A stretch of 64,000 nt of DNA from Pezicula radicicola (lineage: Eukaryota > Ascomycota > Leotiomycetes > Helotiales > Dermateaceae), in the NCBI GenBank assembly GCA_003008705.1, contig PDUO01000001.1, positions 186,001 to 250,000 on the forward strand, given 5' to 3'. Below the pieces are notes generated by a model that saw nothing but the letters and a program-made list of their open reading frames with translations, searched no databases and had not been told where the DNA came from. Below are positions 11,061 to 23,148 of this stretch, in pieces (the stretch's first letter is position 1; every line of letters starts with the position of its first letter). The position numbers and the translations under genes were made by a program.

Positions 11061-11329
11061 TCCTGCGGGTTTGTACCAATACCAGATCATAAACAATGAT
11101 GACTTTGTTAGGCAAAGACGTGAAAGACGTGATGTACAGGTTACGAATGGGATTTGCTCTGCTCCCATCCTAGTAAAAATGCTAAAGTTTCCTCCTGTTG
11201 CGAACATTCTTGCATTAAAAGTTAAGAAGAGTTGCTGTCACAAGTGCATTCGATTTTAGTTTGAATATTAGATAATAGGGTGATAGGTTATCGCTGCACC
11301 TTATATTTATAGTAGCTGTAATTTAGGCA

Positions 11330-11590
11330 TATTACCTTTGTATAGGAGCATAGATCGCCAAACTTCAATCCATTTTAAATCTACAGAGCGAGGAAAAGGA
11401 CCAATTATAAAGCTTTAACTTAATATAAGAGACTTAAGATCTTGGACTAGCACAAAGCGAGCAGAGGAATTTCCCTATGTCATTACCCGGGTGACTCATA
11501 AATCTGAACATGATCCAAAATATCAATGATATCAATCTACGCATTGAGCAGTCGTTCATTTATTCTACACCGAAGCTCACCACCACCACC
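11330..11590 (+). repeat. Diverged direct repeat, copy 2
   Basis: Second copy of the block at 10860-11060, with the same order of matching segments. It is followed at 11610-11660 by a plausible intron (GTAAGTGACC to CCTACAG), suggesting that the unit was once transcribed and spliced. No intact product can be built. Confidence 0.55.
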
Positions 11591-12376
11591 ATAATTGAGT
11601 ACCCATACAGTAAGTGACCTTTGAAGCATGAATATCTTTTTATCTCCTACAGCTGGTCCATGTGTCGCGACAGCAGGCAAGAATATAGTAAACAAGTTAG
11701 CTATCATATATGCCAACACGAGCCTACCTATCTGACAACAGTAATTCTCCTAACAACAACTTTAAAGCCCTATTTTAGTTACTTCATCCCAAGTACAAAT
11801 AAATAAATCAAGCCTGTTTACAAATCTGTGAATACTTACCCTATGCCAGAAGTAGTTTTCCTTTAGTCCGTCGTAGGCTTTGCACTACTTACCTTCGACC
11901 CATCCATCATAATGGTACATTTCATTTTCCCTATAATAAGCTTTCGATGTCATGCGTGCCGTCTATTGGAATTCTTCCATTGCGTGAGCTCCTGATATCA
12001 TCTTTCAACCCATCAAATCCACACTTGAATAACTCGGTCTAAGATAGACCGAGACGAGCACTCTTTTACACCGATCGCCTCGACTCCTCTAGGAAGAAAA
12101 ATTACACGGTATTTTAGTTTTTCAAAGCTATTAACAACATTACCAGAACATGGGACCAGTTTTTCCGCCTCGCTAGCTACTATGCTCCGCATCGTAATTT
12201 AATACCCCGCAAAAGCAGGGGATGGGGAAGAGCGTCCCGGGTACCCAGGTTCAGAACACCATATAACAAGGGACGAACGGCATATATACTTGCTAAGAAG
12301 AAGCTTAAGTTCCTAGTAATTATCATCGTCACAATCCCAACTACCAAAGGAAAATTTATTTCAATATTACTACAAG
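11591..12376. other. Intergenic region and GH28 promoter
   Basis: No gene is supported. The part from about 12200 to 12376 is the probable promoter and leader of the GH28 gene, with a CATATATACTTG stretch near 12280 that could serve as a TATA-type element and a start context of AAGATG. Confidence 0.4.
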
Positions 12377-14051
12377 ATGCTTATCTTTATGAAGACAGCC
12401 ATCTATCTCCTCAGCCTCTTCACTCTCTTCTCCACAATCAATTCCCAACCCCAAACCCCCTCCCCAAACCTCTCAGCACTACAAAAAACATGTACAATCC
12501 GCCCAAGCACCAACGGTTCAGACGACGCACCAGCCATCCTAAAAGCCTTCACAGAATGCGGTACCAACGGGCGAATAATCTTCCTAAACGAAACCTATCA
12601 CATAGAATCCGTAATGAACACAACCGGATTACACAATTGTCAGATAGATATCTATGGGACTTTAATCTGGGGTACTAACATAAGTTATTGGCTTAATCAT
12701 TCAATGGCATATGGGTATCAGAATCAGAGTAGTGTTTGGTGGATTGGTGGAGATAATATAATGATGGATGGTCATGGCGTTGGGACGTGTAAGTCTACTT
12801 CTTCCAAGACTTCTCTAACTTATACAAATTTGATTTTTCTTTTCGAGTTAGAGGTATGATTCTGATTTGGTTTTTCTTGATTGATTTGATAGTGGATGGT
12901 AATGGACAGACATGGTACAATTTCGTGGCAGGAGTCTCAAATTATCCGAATAGACCTGAAGCACTTACAATTTGGAATACGCAAAATTCTATCTTTCAAG
13001 GTCTAAGATTTATACAAAGTCAAATGTGGTATGTCTTATTTCCCCTTCCCCAAAAAGAACACCCACCCTTCATCTCTCCTGTCCCCACCACCAAAAACAA
13101 AAAGATAAAAAAAAAACTTCCAATGATCTCTCATTAAAAGAAAAATATACAACAGGACCCTAACCCTCTTCAAAACCAATAACCTCCTCCTCCAAAACAT
13201 CTACATAAACAGTACCTCCTCCATCCACTCAGTACCAGCCCGTAACACAGACGGTTGTGATACAATCTACAGCTCAAACATCCACTTCAACAACTGGACC
13301 GTCATAAACGGAGACGATAGTATAGCCCTAAAAGCAAACAGTACAAACATACTAATCGAGAATTCAACATTTATAAACGGATTAGGTGTAGCGTTAGGAA
13401 GTATAGGACAATATCTAGATGTATTTGAGATCTTGGAGAATATTACCGTGAGGGATTGTAGTTACTGGAATACGTTACATGCGGGGTATATTAAGACTTG
13501 GACGGGTGAGAGGGTTGGTTATCCTCCAAATGGTGGTGGCGGTGGTCTTGGTTGTGAGTTTTACTATTTTCCTTCTCTCTCTCTGATTTCTATTTTCATT
13601 TCTATCCCATTTAGGTATTCCCCAGGTATAAAAGCTCAAGTTTAATTACAATATCTAAACAAAACTAACACCTCTGCCCCTCCCTCCCAAAGACGCAAAA
13701 AACACCACCTTTACAAACCTAACCCTAAACAACACAACCCTCCCCTTCAGTATAACCCAATGCACAACCTTCAGCGGCGTCTCCGGAGATTGCAATAGTT
13801 CTTTATTCCAAATATCCGACATCGTCATCACGAATATCAGCGGTACGATAAAAAAAGATCCAATTACCAGTTTTCAATGTAGTGCCGCTGCTCCTTGTAC
13901 AGATTTTACAATTGAGGATGTTGATTTGAGGATTGGGAGTGTGGGTGGTGAGGAGGCGACTGGTTTTAATTGTAGTAGTTTGGTGGGAACCACTGGGTTT
14001 AATTGTACGGGCGAGACTTGTGGGACGGCTAGTTCTACTGGGGTCTGTTGA
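12377..14051 (+). CDS. Secreted glycoside hydrolase family 28 (pectinase-type) enzyme
   Basis: A GH28 right-handed beta-helix enzyme acting on pectin. Four exons (12377-12788, 12893-13028, 13156-13553, 13693-14051) join in exact frame to 434 residues. The introns start GTAAGT, GTATGT and GTGAGT. A signal peptide is visible (hydrophobic YLLSLFTLFSTINS, cleavage before QPQ). Catalytic motifs are NTDGCD near residue 213 and GDDSIALK near 235, and YIKTW stands in for the RIK motif. Where classical polygalacturonases have a GHG histidine, this protein has GLGVALGSIGQ. That pattern, with TGERVGYPPNGGGGGLG, resembles the exo-acting rhamnosidase/exogalacturonase branch, so a rhamnogalacturonan alpha-L-rhamnosidase or exo-polygalacturonase is more likely than an endo-enzyme. 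Many N-glycosylation sequons are present. The exon starts are A/C-rich and the exon ends G/T-rich. Confidence 0.88.
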
Positions 14052-14149
14052 TTAGTTGATTTTGGTGAGAGAGATTACTTAGAGAAGAGGGAATAGGGAG
14101 AGAGGTAGCTGGAAATAATTCAATTGTTTGGTAACCTGGGCTCAGGAAT

Positions 14150-14275
14150 TTTTTTGTACTGTACCTACAATAGTACGGAAGGCCGTTAACATGTTAAATA
14201 TAAACCTACTATTACTTTACTGGATCCCTTCCAGTAAAGTAAATGTCCAAAGTAGGGTACTACTATAGTACAAAC
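14150..14275. repeat. Fold-back (MITE-like) inverted repeat
   Basis: A perfect 12-bp hairpin (TACTTTACTGGA at 14213-14224, its complement at 14230-14241, 5-base loop) sits inside a longer imperfect inverted repeat. TTGTACTGTACCTAC near 14153 is the partner of GTAGGGTACTACTATAGTACAA near 14250-14273, with a six-base gap. The element lies about 100 bp past the GH28 stop codon, so it is probably transcribed in the 3' untranslated region. It resembles a small non-autonomous transposon relic; no target duplication was identified. Confidence 0.5.
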
Positions 14276-14474
14276 TTTTAGTAATTGTATCATAGCCATT
14301 CGATCATATCAAATCTCTGTGTCGGTATAAGGCAAGGTGGTTGGAGGATTAAGCGAGGAAAGGGGCTAGCCATATCTTTTGAATCTGTGTGTGAGCAATG
14401 GGGTAAATCCATTCAAAACAATGTATATACTATGTACAATATTTTATACAATGTCTAATTACATATTCTACAGA

Positions 14475-16947
14475 TCATGCCTTCACCTCCCTGGCAATGT
14501 TGAAATATCGCCACGTATTCTCATCTTCCCTTTGGCCGAGCTTCTCCAATTCAGCCCATAGTTCGGGGTATAGTTCCTTGGCCCATGCCTCAATGAGATC
14601 TTTTCTATTCTGTCCCATAGTATAATTATAAAAGGTTCCAATCCTAAAATTTACATTAGTAGAGGGTTAGAGATAAGCAAGATAGTACTCACGTCAAGGC
14701 ATCAGGGCCATATCCGACCTCCTGCTCCATGCCTTCAATCAGACTTTTAACTTCATCCAATTTCCCCTGGCCAGCCAAAGCGGCCCCAAAAGCTGCAAAA
14801 ACTTCGGGTGTGACTTCGATATCCATCCTTCTCATTCTACTCCATATCTCCCTCGCAGTCTTATCTCCGAAAGGTCTTTTAGCACAAGTCAAAAAAACAA
14901 TCTCAAGACTGTTGTAGCTTGGCCCTTCTCTCGAGTTTGTGATGTCGGTCCAGAAGTCCAGAGCCCGGTACGCGTCATCGCAAGCTGTGTAAGCCAGCAT
15001 GAGCGAATTATATAGCCTCGTGGTTGGCTCAATGGCAACATCCAACTTCAACATGTTGTGAACCATGTCTAAACTTTCTCTATCCCCGCTTTTGGCGATT
15101 CCCTCGAAACAGTCCACATAAGTCTCACAGACTGGACGGATCTCTTTACGATCATGTTGCCTCATATGTCCAAAAACGTGACAAGCCATGTCGCATCTCT
15201 TCCGTGCAAAGAATTCATTCATCAGCTGCGTTCGCACCCCTCGGTTCGTCTCTGGGAATATACTCCTCAGTATAGAGTAGGTATCCCACGCTTGTGAAGT
15301 AGCATTACTACGGTCGAGGCAGAATGCCAACAAAGAGTCGCAGATACTAGCACGCTCACCAAGACTTTGATGGAAAGCGTTTGCCCGTAAAATATCCACG
15401 ACCTCGAAGAGCTCGCCATTTCGCAAATACATCTTGCAAAGATCAGAGACAGTTTCTGCTTCAAGGCGAGCGTGTCGCTCGTCTAGATCTGCAATTATTG
15501 AGACAATCCGATCATAGTGATTGATTTTTGATGTACATAGGGCGCGAATGTATTTGTTGATGGCCGGTATGTCTTCGTTCTCAGTGATCTCCTCTCCTTG
15601 CAAGGCTTTGTATGCTGTCTCTGCGCCTGTCAAGTCTCCTGCTCGAATACGATATTCCATTTGTAGAATGCAAGTCCTAGCGTTGGGGCGAATTCCAGAG
15701 TTTAGACCAAGCGAGATATATCTCTCGGCCAGGTACGGGTCATTTGAAGACATTGCGAGTTCAACGAGACCATTTATCGTTTCACTATCGGGTCTCATGG
15801 ATGCATCATCAGGATATCGACGTACCATGACTTCCATCATGCGCTCCACATCTTCAACGCCCTTACCAAGTGCCCCTGCTGCCCATTGAAAAATGACGTC
15901 CCAGTGGGCCTTTGGCGGTTGTTGTTCTATAAGATCCCGGAATACTGACTTGCACCAATCTAGCTCGTTGTTACGAAGGGAGAATTTGAGCAATGTAGAC
16001 AGTAGTTTAGGGGTTAGTAGTTTAGGGGTTGGCGGTTTGGACCATGACAGGTGCAGACTGTTTTCAGTTGCAGCATTCCAAATCTCTTTGTTAAGCCAAG
16101 ATTTGGTTTCCGCAACATTGTTGCGAGACGCGTAGAACATCGTCATGACCTCACGAAATCCTGCGAGGTATCCGGTGCCGGCAGCTAAAGCCAATTCAAG
16201 AGTCCTCAAAAGCTCGGCTTCATTGTTCTCACTAGCAAAACCACTGAGAACAATCGTCCACAAATTTCCCATTTGTTCCCGCAGACCTTTGTGTAGCTCT
16301 ATCTTGTCTGGAGTTAAGTCATGACAATACCGCTCAAGACAGTTTCTTGCATCGGCCGAGTTTCCTGTTGAGGCCAAAATTTTGAGAAAATACTCGTGGT
16401 TTCGTCTAGGTGTAAACTTCTTCTCTATTCCCCGCTCCACCGCGAAATACAATTCCTTGCCAAATTCAACATGGGTACTGGTTTCGTCGTTTGGAATTAT
16501 GGTCAGCGCTCTAAGCGCACGTGTAAGGTTGCGAGGTGTTACTCCAAAGCCTTCTGCTTCTGTGTTTGTCCGTTGTAGGTATTTGTAGGTCCGGAAAAGA
16601 TGCTTGGCTTGAATATTGTTGATGGGCTCTCGTTCTTTGATCTTGTAGTCGACAAACTCATTGAAGGCCACGGCCAACACTTCGGGCGGAGGCGGACGAG
16701 CTTGTAGCTTTTCCATGTCATTAAGCTTTGTCATTTTGGCAAAGCCGGGAATTATATCAGGATCTTTGGCTTTTCGTTGCGGCTTGACAGAAAACCCAAA
16801 CAGTGTCCTTTGCGGCGTTGCTCGGGTATGCGAAGGAAAGCCATGTTGACACCGGTAAAAAGCGGCCGGACGGTGTTGGCATCGTAGGACAAGGCCCTCG
16901 TTCGAGATTAGACCGCGGAAGACGCTGCGAGTCAAATGTGACGGCAT
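14475..16947 (-). CDS. Mitochondrial pentatricopeptide-repeat protein, CIA84-like
   Basis: Two exons (14693-16947, 14475-14643) separated by a 49-bp intron (GTGAGT...TTTTAG) give 807 residues. The start is placed at MPSHLTRSVFRG; a longer in-frame form begins 16 residues upstream. The N-terminus is basic and lacks acidic residues at first, as in a mitochondrial presequence. The middle consists of helical repeats of about 35 residues (for example TWTIVLSGFASE-like and YNSLMLAYTACDDAYRALDFW), characteristic of PPR proteins. The block RPPPPEVLAVAFNEFVDY and the C-terminal AWAKELYPELWAELEKLG recall the Neurospora complex I intermediate-associated protein CIA84, so a role in NADH dehydrogenase assembly is likely but inferred from memory of that family. 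Spliced exon 2 restores the conserved C-terminus, supporting the intron. Confidence 0.8.
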
Positions 16948-17945
16948 GGCAGGCGCGAAAGGAAGGGAGGCGAGGGTATAGGATACTATGTACAAAAGCT
17001 GTTGAGAAGACTGTTAGCAAGGGATTCAAGCTGGCCTTTAAGGAGGCACAGATAGGGACGAACCAGGGCATGTCGTAACACGGCAATTGATCGAATGATG
17101 AAGCAATGCGATTTTGCTCAACTTCTCTCAGGTAGTTATCTATCTAGCTTCAAGGAGAGCTCCAAAATTTAGGCGCACTCGCTGATAGGCTAGCCTGATC
17201 GGGGGTAGTGCGCTTAACGCCGACGCCACTACCTCTGTACCCGTCGTCGCCACCAGTGTCAAGGGACGAATTACATGACCCAAATTCGCAAAGATAATAA
17301 TCGCTTTATTAACATATTAACATTTAATTATAATCTATTAAACACCTTTAATACTAGAAACCTAACTTAAGGATACGACTAGTACCTTCTTAACCCAGGT
17401 ACCTAATACTGACCCTATTGCACCGAGATGACAACTTATTATAAAGATTTCAGAGTCTTACTCTACCTATTACAGCAATTAAAATAGATATATTTAGCGT
17501 ATATATTATAAAAAACCACCTAATATCAAACGTAAAATCGTACATGATATACATCTTCTTTTAGGTCCTATGTAATAGTCTCACCAAGTAATATAACAAT
17601 AGAGCAGCCGTAATCTAGGTCATAATAAGAGGGTTCAGTAACCTAGCTCGAGGAAGGCGAGAGGGCTTTGACAGACTCTCCCCCGTCATGGACTTGAAAA
17701 ATGTCCCCGGAAATTGATTTGCTAAAACTCTTTTGTATTCCAAAGGCAGGGGATCCAGTCAAGAATTACCCAAGTCTTAGAAATATGCATGAAATCCATG
17801 GTAGTCAATACACAATATACCACATGTCGCCGCCTCTTCCGTCCTATGCCCGCAAACGCCCCGAATTTGCAAACATCAAATCCCAAGTTATTGCCGTCCA
17901 TGCCGTGAGTATCATCAATCATTCGCTAATTGCTCAAGCGGAAAT
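16948..17945. other. Intergenic: PPR promoter, then AT-rich RIP-like block
   Basis: 16948-17250 is the promoter/leader of the minus-strand PPR gene and is of normal composition. From about 17285 to 17600 the DNA is AT-rich with scattered TTAATA/TATTAA, typical of a degraded repeat. 17640-17945 holds the 3' flank of ATG7. No gene is supported; an open frame at 17701-18033 runs antisense into ATG7. Confidence 0.5.
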
Positions 17946-20230
17946 TCAAAGTAGTTCACCATCTCCTTCCTCTTCACCTGCGTCCTCACTATCCCAGTCA
18001 ACATCTCCCGCTGCAGCCTCCGCCCTACGATGAACTTCCGCTAAACCGCTCAACTCGGTAACATAGTCTTTCTCAGTCAGTGCCCGCTTGATAAATTCCC
18101 ATCCACCTTCCTTGTAGGCGTCAACCACTTTGCTAGAGCAGGCCGAGCAGCAATCATACGATTGCCCGGAAATAAGCATGTTCTTCCAGCTGGATAGGAA
18201 ACCGCGGATTTGATGGGGTACAAGGCCAAGAGGATGATTTGGAGGGTCACGTTCATAGTCAGTCGAATTGGGGGTGGTAGATTTTGGTGCTGCTGCCTGA
18301 GCGCCTAGAGGGTGTTGTAAGATGGAGACCAGTAGCTCAACGAGGAGGGCAGATGCCATAGGCGCAATACCGGGCCTGGTGACTGTGCATTGTTGATCAA
18401 GAGTTTGGTCCTTTACTGACTATGAGTAATGCAAGTTAGCTAATATCTGAGATACTGGAATTGGAGGGGAAGTACATCTGCAGGTGCCACGACATCATTG
18501 CAGAAATAGCATCCTAGCGTTGCTGGTGCTCCATCTGCTGCGGCGACTCCGTGTCGCATGACCACGTAGGTATCAAATCCCAAGGCCGCATTCATAACGA
18601 TCTTTCCGGCTGCTTTCCCCATCAAGGTAGGAAGCCATCGGCTTTCACGTGTGTCCATAAGCAGGAAAATGGCATCATGCTGATCAATTAATTTTTGGAG
18701 AGTCTCGAAGTCGGTCCGCGTTTTCTTTTCATCAGTGATCGGATGGCCGAGCATGGGAACTGACATCACATGCCCTGCACTGTCGACACCTGGATATATC
18801 TCTTGGAGTGCCTCTGCTGCTCGAAATGCCTTCTTCGCACCTCCTTCTAGGCAATCCTTAAAGTCAAATAGAGGCTGCCTGACGGGATTAGAAAACGAGA
18901 CAGTGGCATTGTCGATAAAAGTGATCTTCCGTACACCCCAGGCCATAAGCCCTCGCGAGACGAATGTTCCAAGTGTGCCAGCACCCAATAGGAGGCATTT
19001 CGTGTCTTTGATTTTTTCAAGATCCAAGTCTGGTGCAATTCGCCACTTCATGAGCTTTAGGTTCAGATCAACTGACTGATCGGCAAGTCTCTGTGGATCC
19101 ATATACTGCGCCAAATCTGTCACTTTAGGGCTGAGCTTTCCAACGCTGTTTCGTTCCCAGCCAGTGACTTTGGGCATCTTTGGAGTCTCCGCTCCTGTTG
19201 ACTCTGGTGGTGCTTCATTCTCTAAATTTATGATAATACTCCGAGCTTCGTGGCGCTTTGCATGGACATCTCTGTAACAAAGGACTTGAACTTTGCTCAA
19301 CTTAAATCTCCGCCGGATCAGTACTAGGTAATTTCGCAGCATCCAACCAGGATTCTCTGGGTATGTTGATGGGTCCACAAAGCCTACATATCGGTCTGCC
19401 TGCTCAATATAATCGAAGAAGCCACTTTCAAACTCCCTCAGTGATCCGACTTCCCACTTGTAGCCCAAGTTATCAGGGTTTGGTGGGGTTGGCAGGGAGT
19501 CTGTAGAGAGTCGCTTTCCACTATCACGGCGGCGAATTCCAGAGGTATGGCGAACCTTTTTGGCAAGGAAAAAGCCATGTTCTCTGTTGTCGACACTGTA
19601 CTTCCAGGTCCCATATCTCTCAACAAGTGCACTACTTTCTGGTCCTGTCAATGTTTGGATGGAACCCACACGCTTCCATGTTGGATCAGAGTGTAGTGCA
19701 GGGAAAGCAAACCAGTAAGTAAAGGTATACTTTTTGAGGTTTGCAAACGACAGAATGGTGAATGACGAGAGCAGAGATGGAACAGAATAGATTGTGCCAT
19801 CATTAATAGCATCCCAAATCTGAAAGTGTCAGAGGCTGGATGTGAAAAGTTGGGGAGAATATTGACCTGTTTAGCGGCCATCTGCAGCATTGCTGCCTTG
19901 TCCATATTTTTGAAGTCCTCTATTGTGTTGACGTTCTTTATCACACCTTCGGCCCTGATACAACCAGATGGGACCCTGTTTTGATGTTAGTCGAATGTCT
20001 TGCTTGCCGACCGGACGCATCAAAACTTACTGTGTGCTTGTAAGCGCGTTTCCGAGGATCTGCATCCGACAGCTTGATTCCGGCGCCGCCGAGGCTCGTG
20101 GTTCATACAAACCCAGCACTTGCCGTGCTGAGTCGTCAAGCTTGTCATGATCGATCTTAGAGGAGGATAATGCCGTGTAAAATGGGAGTTCAATCTCAGA
20201 CCCGAAGGGAGCAAACTGGAGGGCTGCCAT
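17946..20230 (-). CDS. ATG7: Autophagy E1-like activating enzyme Atg7
   Basis: Atg7 activates the ubiquitin-like proteins Atg8 and Atg12 in autophagosome formation. Four exons (20031-20230, 19867-19975, 18476-19819, 17946-18419) give 708 residues, a normal length. Introns: 19976-20030, 19820-19866 (47 bp, weaker donor GTCAAT) and 18420-18475 (GTACTT donor). The N-terminal domain starts [20 protein letters not shown] and includes [15 protein letters not shown] and [14 protein letters not shown]. The adenylation domain has the ATP-binding [10 protein letters not shown] (near residue 381) and [16 protein letters not shown]. The catalytic cysteine lies in [12 protein letters not shown] (near residue 562), just after the last intron. 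The acidic C-tail matches family members. The ATG at 20230 was chosen because upstream residues are unconserved. The gene is divergent from the dCMP deaminase gene. Confidence 0.95.
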
Positions 20231-20671
20231 GCTGAGAACTTGAGAACAGAATAAGATGATGACAGGATGTTTTGGGTACAGTGCCTGTGAATAATGAAGA
20301 AGTCTTTGTAAGTAAGATGAAGCAAACGGGATGGGGATCAAAGAGTCAGCAAAGAGTCAGCTTCAAGCAAATGCAGTTATCCGTGTCTCAGTTCTCAGCT
20401 TTTGGTGTTGTTTGTTTTTGGCGACTCAGTCTCTAGGTAGTCATGGGGTTGATGTCACGAAGAAGAGGGGCACGTGTGGAGGGGGAAAGGGAACCTGGAA
20501 CCTGGCCTGGCCTGGGCCGGAAGGGCATTTCTTTCTCGGTTAGAACTTCGGCCCGGATAAACTCGGCCCTTCTGCAGCAGTCGCGTCCTGCTCACTGGTG
20601 TTGTTGACACTTGAGTCCTGAGGAGGAAGAGAGAGGTTGCTGTCGAAAAAAGTCAGACTGACAATTTCAAC
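20231..20671. promoter_or_regulatory. Shared divergent promoter of ATG7 and DCD1
   Basis: Only 441 bp separate the two start codons, which face away from each other, so both promoters must lie here. A GC-rich patch near 20460-20560 (CACGTG at 20471, repeated GGCCTGG) is a candidate shared control site. CACGTG is an E-box-type palindrome. Its function is inferred. Confidence 0.5.
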
Positions 20672-21851
20672 ATGCTGATAGGTTTGTGTGGAGGTAAGGA
20701 AAACCAGGTCTTTGCGGTAATTCATGCACAAAAGACTGCGAATGCTAATACCAGACAGGAATATGCGCGGGGAAAAGTACTGTCGCTCAATACCTATGTG
20801 ACCACCATGGCTTTACTCATCTCTATCTGCGACGAGAGCAACCAAACACGACACCCATAAATTCAGAAGACAAGAAGCCAAATGGAGTAACGGCACATGC
20901 CCATCCAAGCGGCGAAGCTGGTCGAAAAGCCAATGCGGCTCCTGAACACACCTTTGCTACGGCAGATGATCTGCTAGACTTCGTCACAAAACGATGGCTA
21001 GAGAAATGGGTTACAACAGACATATATAATGAATCGATCCTCGACAAACTTGAACGACGACCCTTCTTTATCCTCATTAGCGTCGATGCCCCCGTCAGCA
21101 TAAGATGGAAGCGCTTCCAGCAACGCTCCCAGACCACGTCCGCACCGAAGCTTAGCCTCGAAGACTTCCTCCTCCAATCCGACAAGCACCTTTATAGTCC
21201 TAAGACCGGCCTTCTCCCCCTCATATCCCGAGCCACTGTACGACTCATCAACACATCCTCCGACATCGCACATCTATACGCAACTCTGGGAAAACTGGAT
21301 CTTACGAATGAGGACCGACTTCGTCCAAGCTGGGATCAGTATTTCATGCAATTGGCGTCTCTAGCTGCACAACGGAGTAATTGTATGAAGAGGAGAGTAG
21401 GTTGTGTGTTGGTTAGGGAGAAACGGGTCATCAGCACTGGTTACAATGGGACGCCTCGCGGGCTGAGGAACTGTGGAGAAGGAGGGTGTCCAAGATGTAA
21501 TGATGGACAAAGCTCAGGTGTTGGGCTTGGGACATGCTTGTGCATTCACGCTGAGGAGAACGCTTTATTGGAGGCAGGCAGAGAACGTATACGGGAGGGT
21601 GCTATTCTGTACTGCGATACGTGTCCCTGCTTAACTTGTAGCATCAAAATTACTCAGGTGGGAATAAGTGAGGTGGTATACAGTCAAGGATACAGTATGG
21701 ATGGGGAGACTGCTGCTGTTTTCAAGGAGGCTGGTGTTCACTTACGACAGTTCTCTCCGGTAAGCGGTACCTATCACTCCCTTTACAGTTGCTAATATAC
21801 GAACAGCCTCCAAACGGCATGATCCATTTAGAGAAGCAATCATTGTACTGA
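20672..21851 (+). CDS. DCD1: Deoxycytidylate (dCMP) deaminase
   Basis: Converts dCMP to dUMP, feeding thymidylate synthesis. Three exons, 20672-20693, 20759-21759 and 21807-21851, give 355 residues. The first exon encodes only seven codons plus one base, and splicing creates MLIGLCGGICAGKSTVAQYL, a P-loop-like N-terminus found in fungal Dcd1 proteins. The deaminase domain fills the last third. It shows the zinc and proton-shuttle motif CIHAEENALLEAG (near residue 270) and the second zinc motif DTCPCLTCSIKI; the substrate loop GYNGTPRGLRNCGEGGC is also present. The last intron (47 bp) joins RQFSP to PPNGMIHLEKQSLY. Base composition changes from A/C-rich to G-rich near 21345, exactly where the deaminase domain begins. 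Confidence 0.94.
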
Positions 21852-22665
21852 TAAAAAAAGATAACGAGATACCCAAATATTTTTTTACTCTTCCCTGCCC
21901 TACTTCTCCAGATCTAAAAAGGGAAGAAAATGCCACAGCATCTAGCTTTGCAAAAAGGCGCCATGCTACACTTGTGCATGGAGGGAGAGGATGCAGTAGG
22001 TTCACTTTGAAGCCAAGCGGCTCACTTGGCCTAGACATTGGATTGGCATAAATAGCTACCGGTATACTCTGTAAGGCCGCTGGAAACAAGCTTTAGTCGA
22101 GAGCAAATTGCGGTCAAGTAGTCGCTGGCGCTTACGTACGAAGGTACTTATATGTACGAACAGATGATTGAGATGCCCACATCAAGTGAGTTACAATTTT
22201 TCGCCGTCTCCTCTCTCCTCTTATCTGATGTCAAGTGACACGTTACCATGCATGTTTATCCGCGTCGCTTACGTACTATCCCCCAAAATCTAGTCTGTTG
22301 TAAATTGTTAGGCGTACGTAGAAATTTCGAGAGGCCTGTCAGGGGATTGACAGGCCACGAAAGCAGTACCTTCCTATTTGCTAGACCCCTGAGACATCTG
22401 GGACCACCCACCCACCGAATAACCTACATTTAGGGTTAGGGGGGTAGTATACCTATGTTTATCGCAATTTCACAGGGCCAAGTGCCACGTTTATTGCATG
22501 GGATCTAATTTCCAGTTACCGGGCTATCGGTACACCTGGTATATATCGGAATGTTGGTAGCATTTCTACCCTTTTGACTGAAGAGTCGGTCTATGATTGA
22601 TGTCCGAAAGTCTAGGACGGATGTTTGTACGGTAAGGCTATCCTAGGGTTATACACATATAAGGC
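21852..22665. other. Intergenic, with hairpin and telomere-like motif
   Basis: No gene is supported. It holds a perfect 9-bp inverted repeat (GGCCTGTCA at 22333-22341 with 22348-22356, six-base loop) and a short TTAGGGTTAGGG followed by extra Gs at 22430-22443. The right edge is the point where tannase-like coding sequence abruptly starts. Confidence 0.45.
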
Positions 22666-23148
22666 TTGCAGACCACCCTTCCCGATCTTACTCCCTTCCA
22701 ATCTTCCGGAGGGAAAGTACTCCATTACTATGGCGAATCTGATGACAGCATTCCTGCCGGGTCGTCGGTGCACTATTACGACTCGGTCCGCTCGATCATG
22801 TACCCAGACCTGTCGTACAACGAGAGTGTTTCAGCCCTTGGAGACTGGTATAGACTTTTCCTTGTTCCCGGAGCAGCCCACTGCGGAACCAACACCCTTC
22901 AGCCTGGCCCATACCCCGAGGACAATATGGCGATTATGATTGACTGGGTTGAGATTGGAGTGGTGCCGACCATACTCAACGCCACTGTTTCTTCGGGCAC
23001 TTATTCAGGCGAAACCCAACAGCTCTGTGCCTGGCCGCTCCGTCCTTACTGGCCCAACAACGGCACTACGATGGAATGTCAATACTACCAGGATTCCATT
23101 GATAGTTTGACGTACACATTCGACGTGTTCAAGGTTCCTGTGTACTAA
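22666..23148 (+). pseudogene. Tannase/feruloyl esterase family, C-terminal fragment only
   Basis: About 160 codons match the C-terminus of the fungal tannase/feruloyl esterase family, secreted serine esterases hydrolysing galloyl or feruloyl esters. The triad aspartate (HYYGESDDSIPAGSS) and histidine with its adjacent disulphide cysteine (VPGAAHCGTNT) are both present. The nucleophile serine, its CS cysteine and the whole N-terminal two-thirds are absent. The family block starts immediately after a TAA codon at about 22660, and nothing tannase-like lies upstream. There is no ATG at the start, so this is best read as a truncated remnant left by rearrangement. The remaining frame is undamaged, which implies recent loss. 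Confidence 0.72.

Noticed and set aside
17701..18033. A plus-strand open frame of 110 codons
   Set aside because: It overlaps the end of ATG7 antisense, its sequence is serine-rich low complexity mirroring the acidic ATG7 tail, and there is no sign of splicing or homology.
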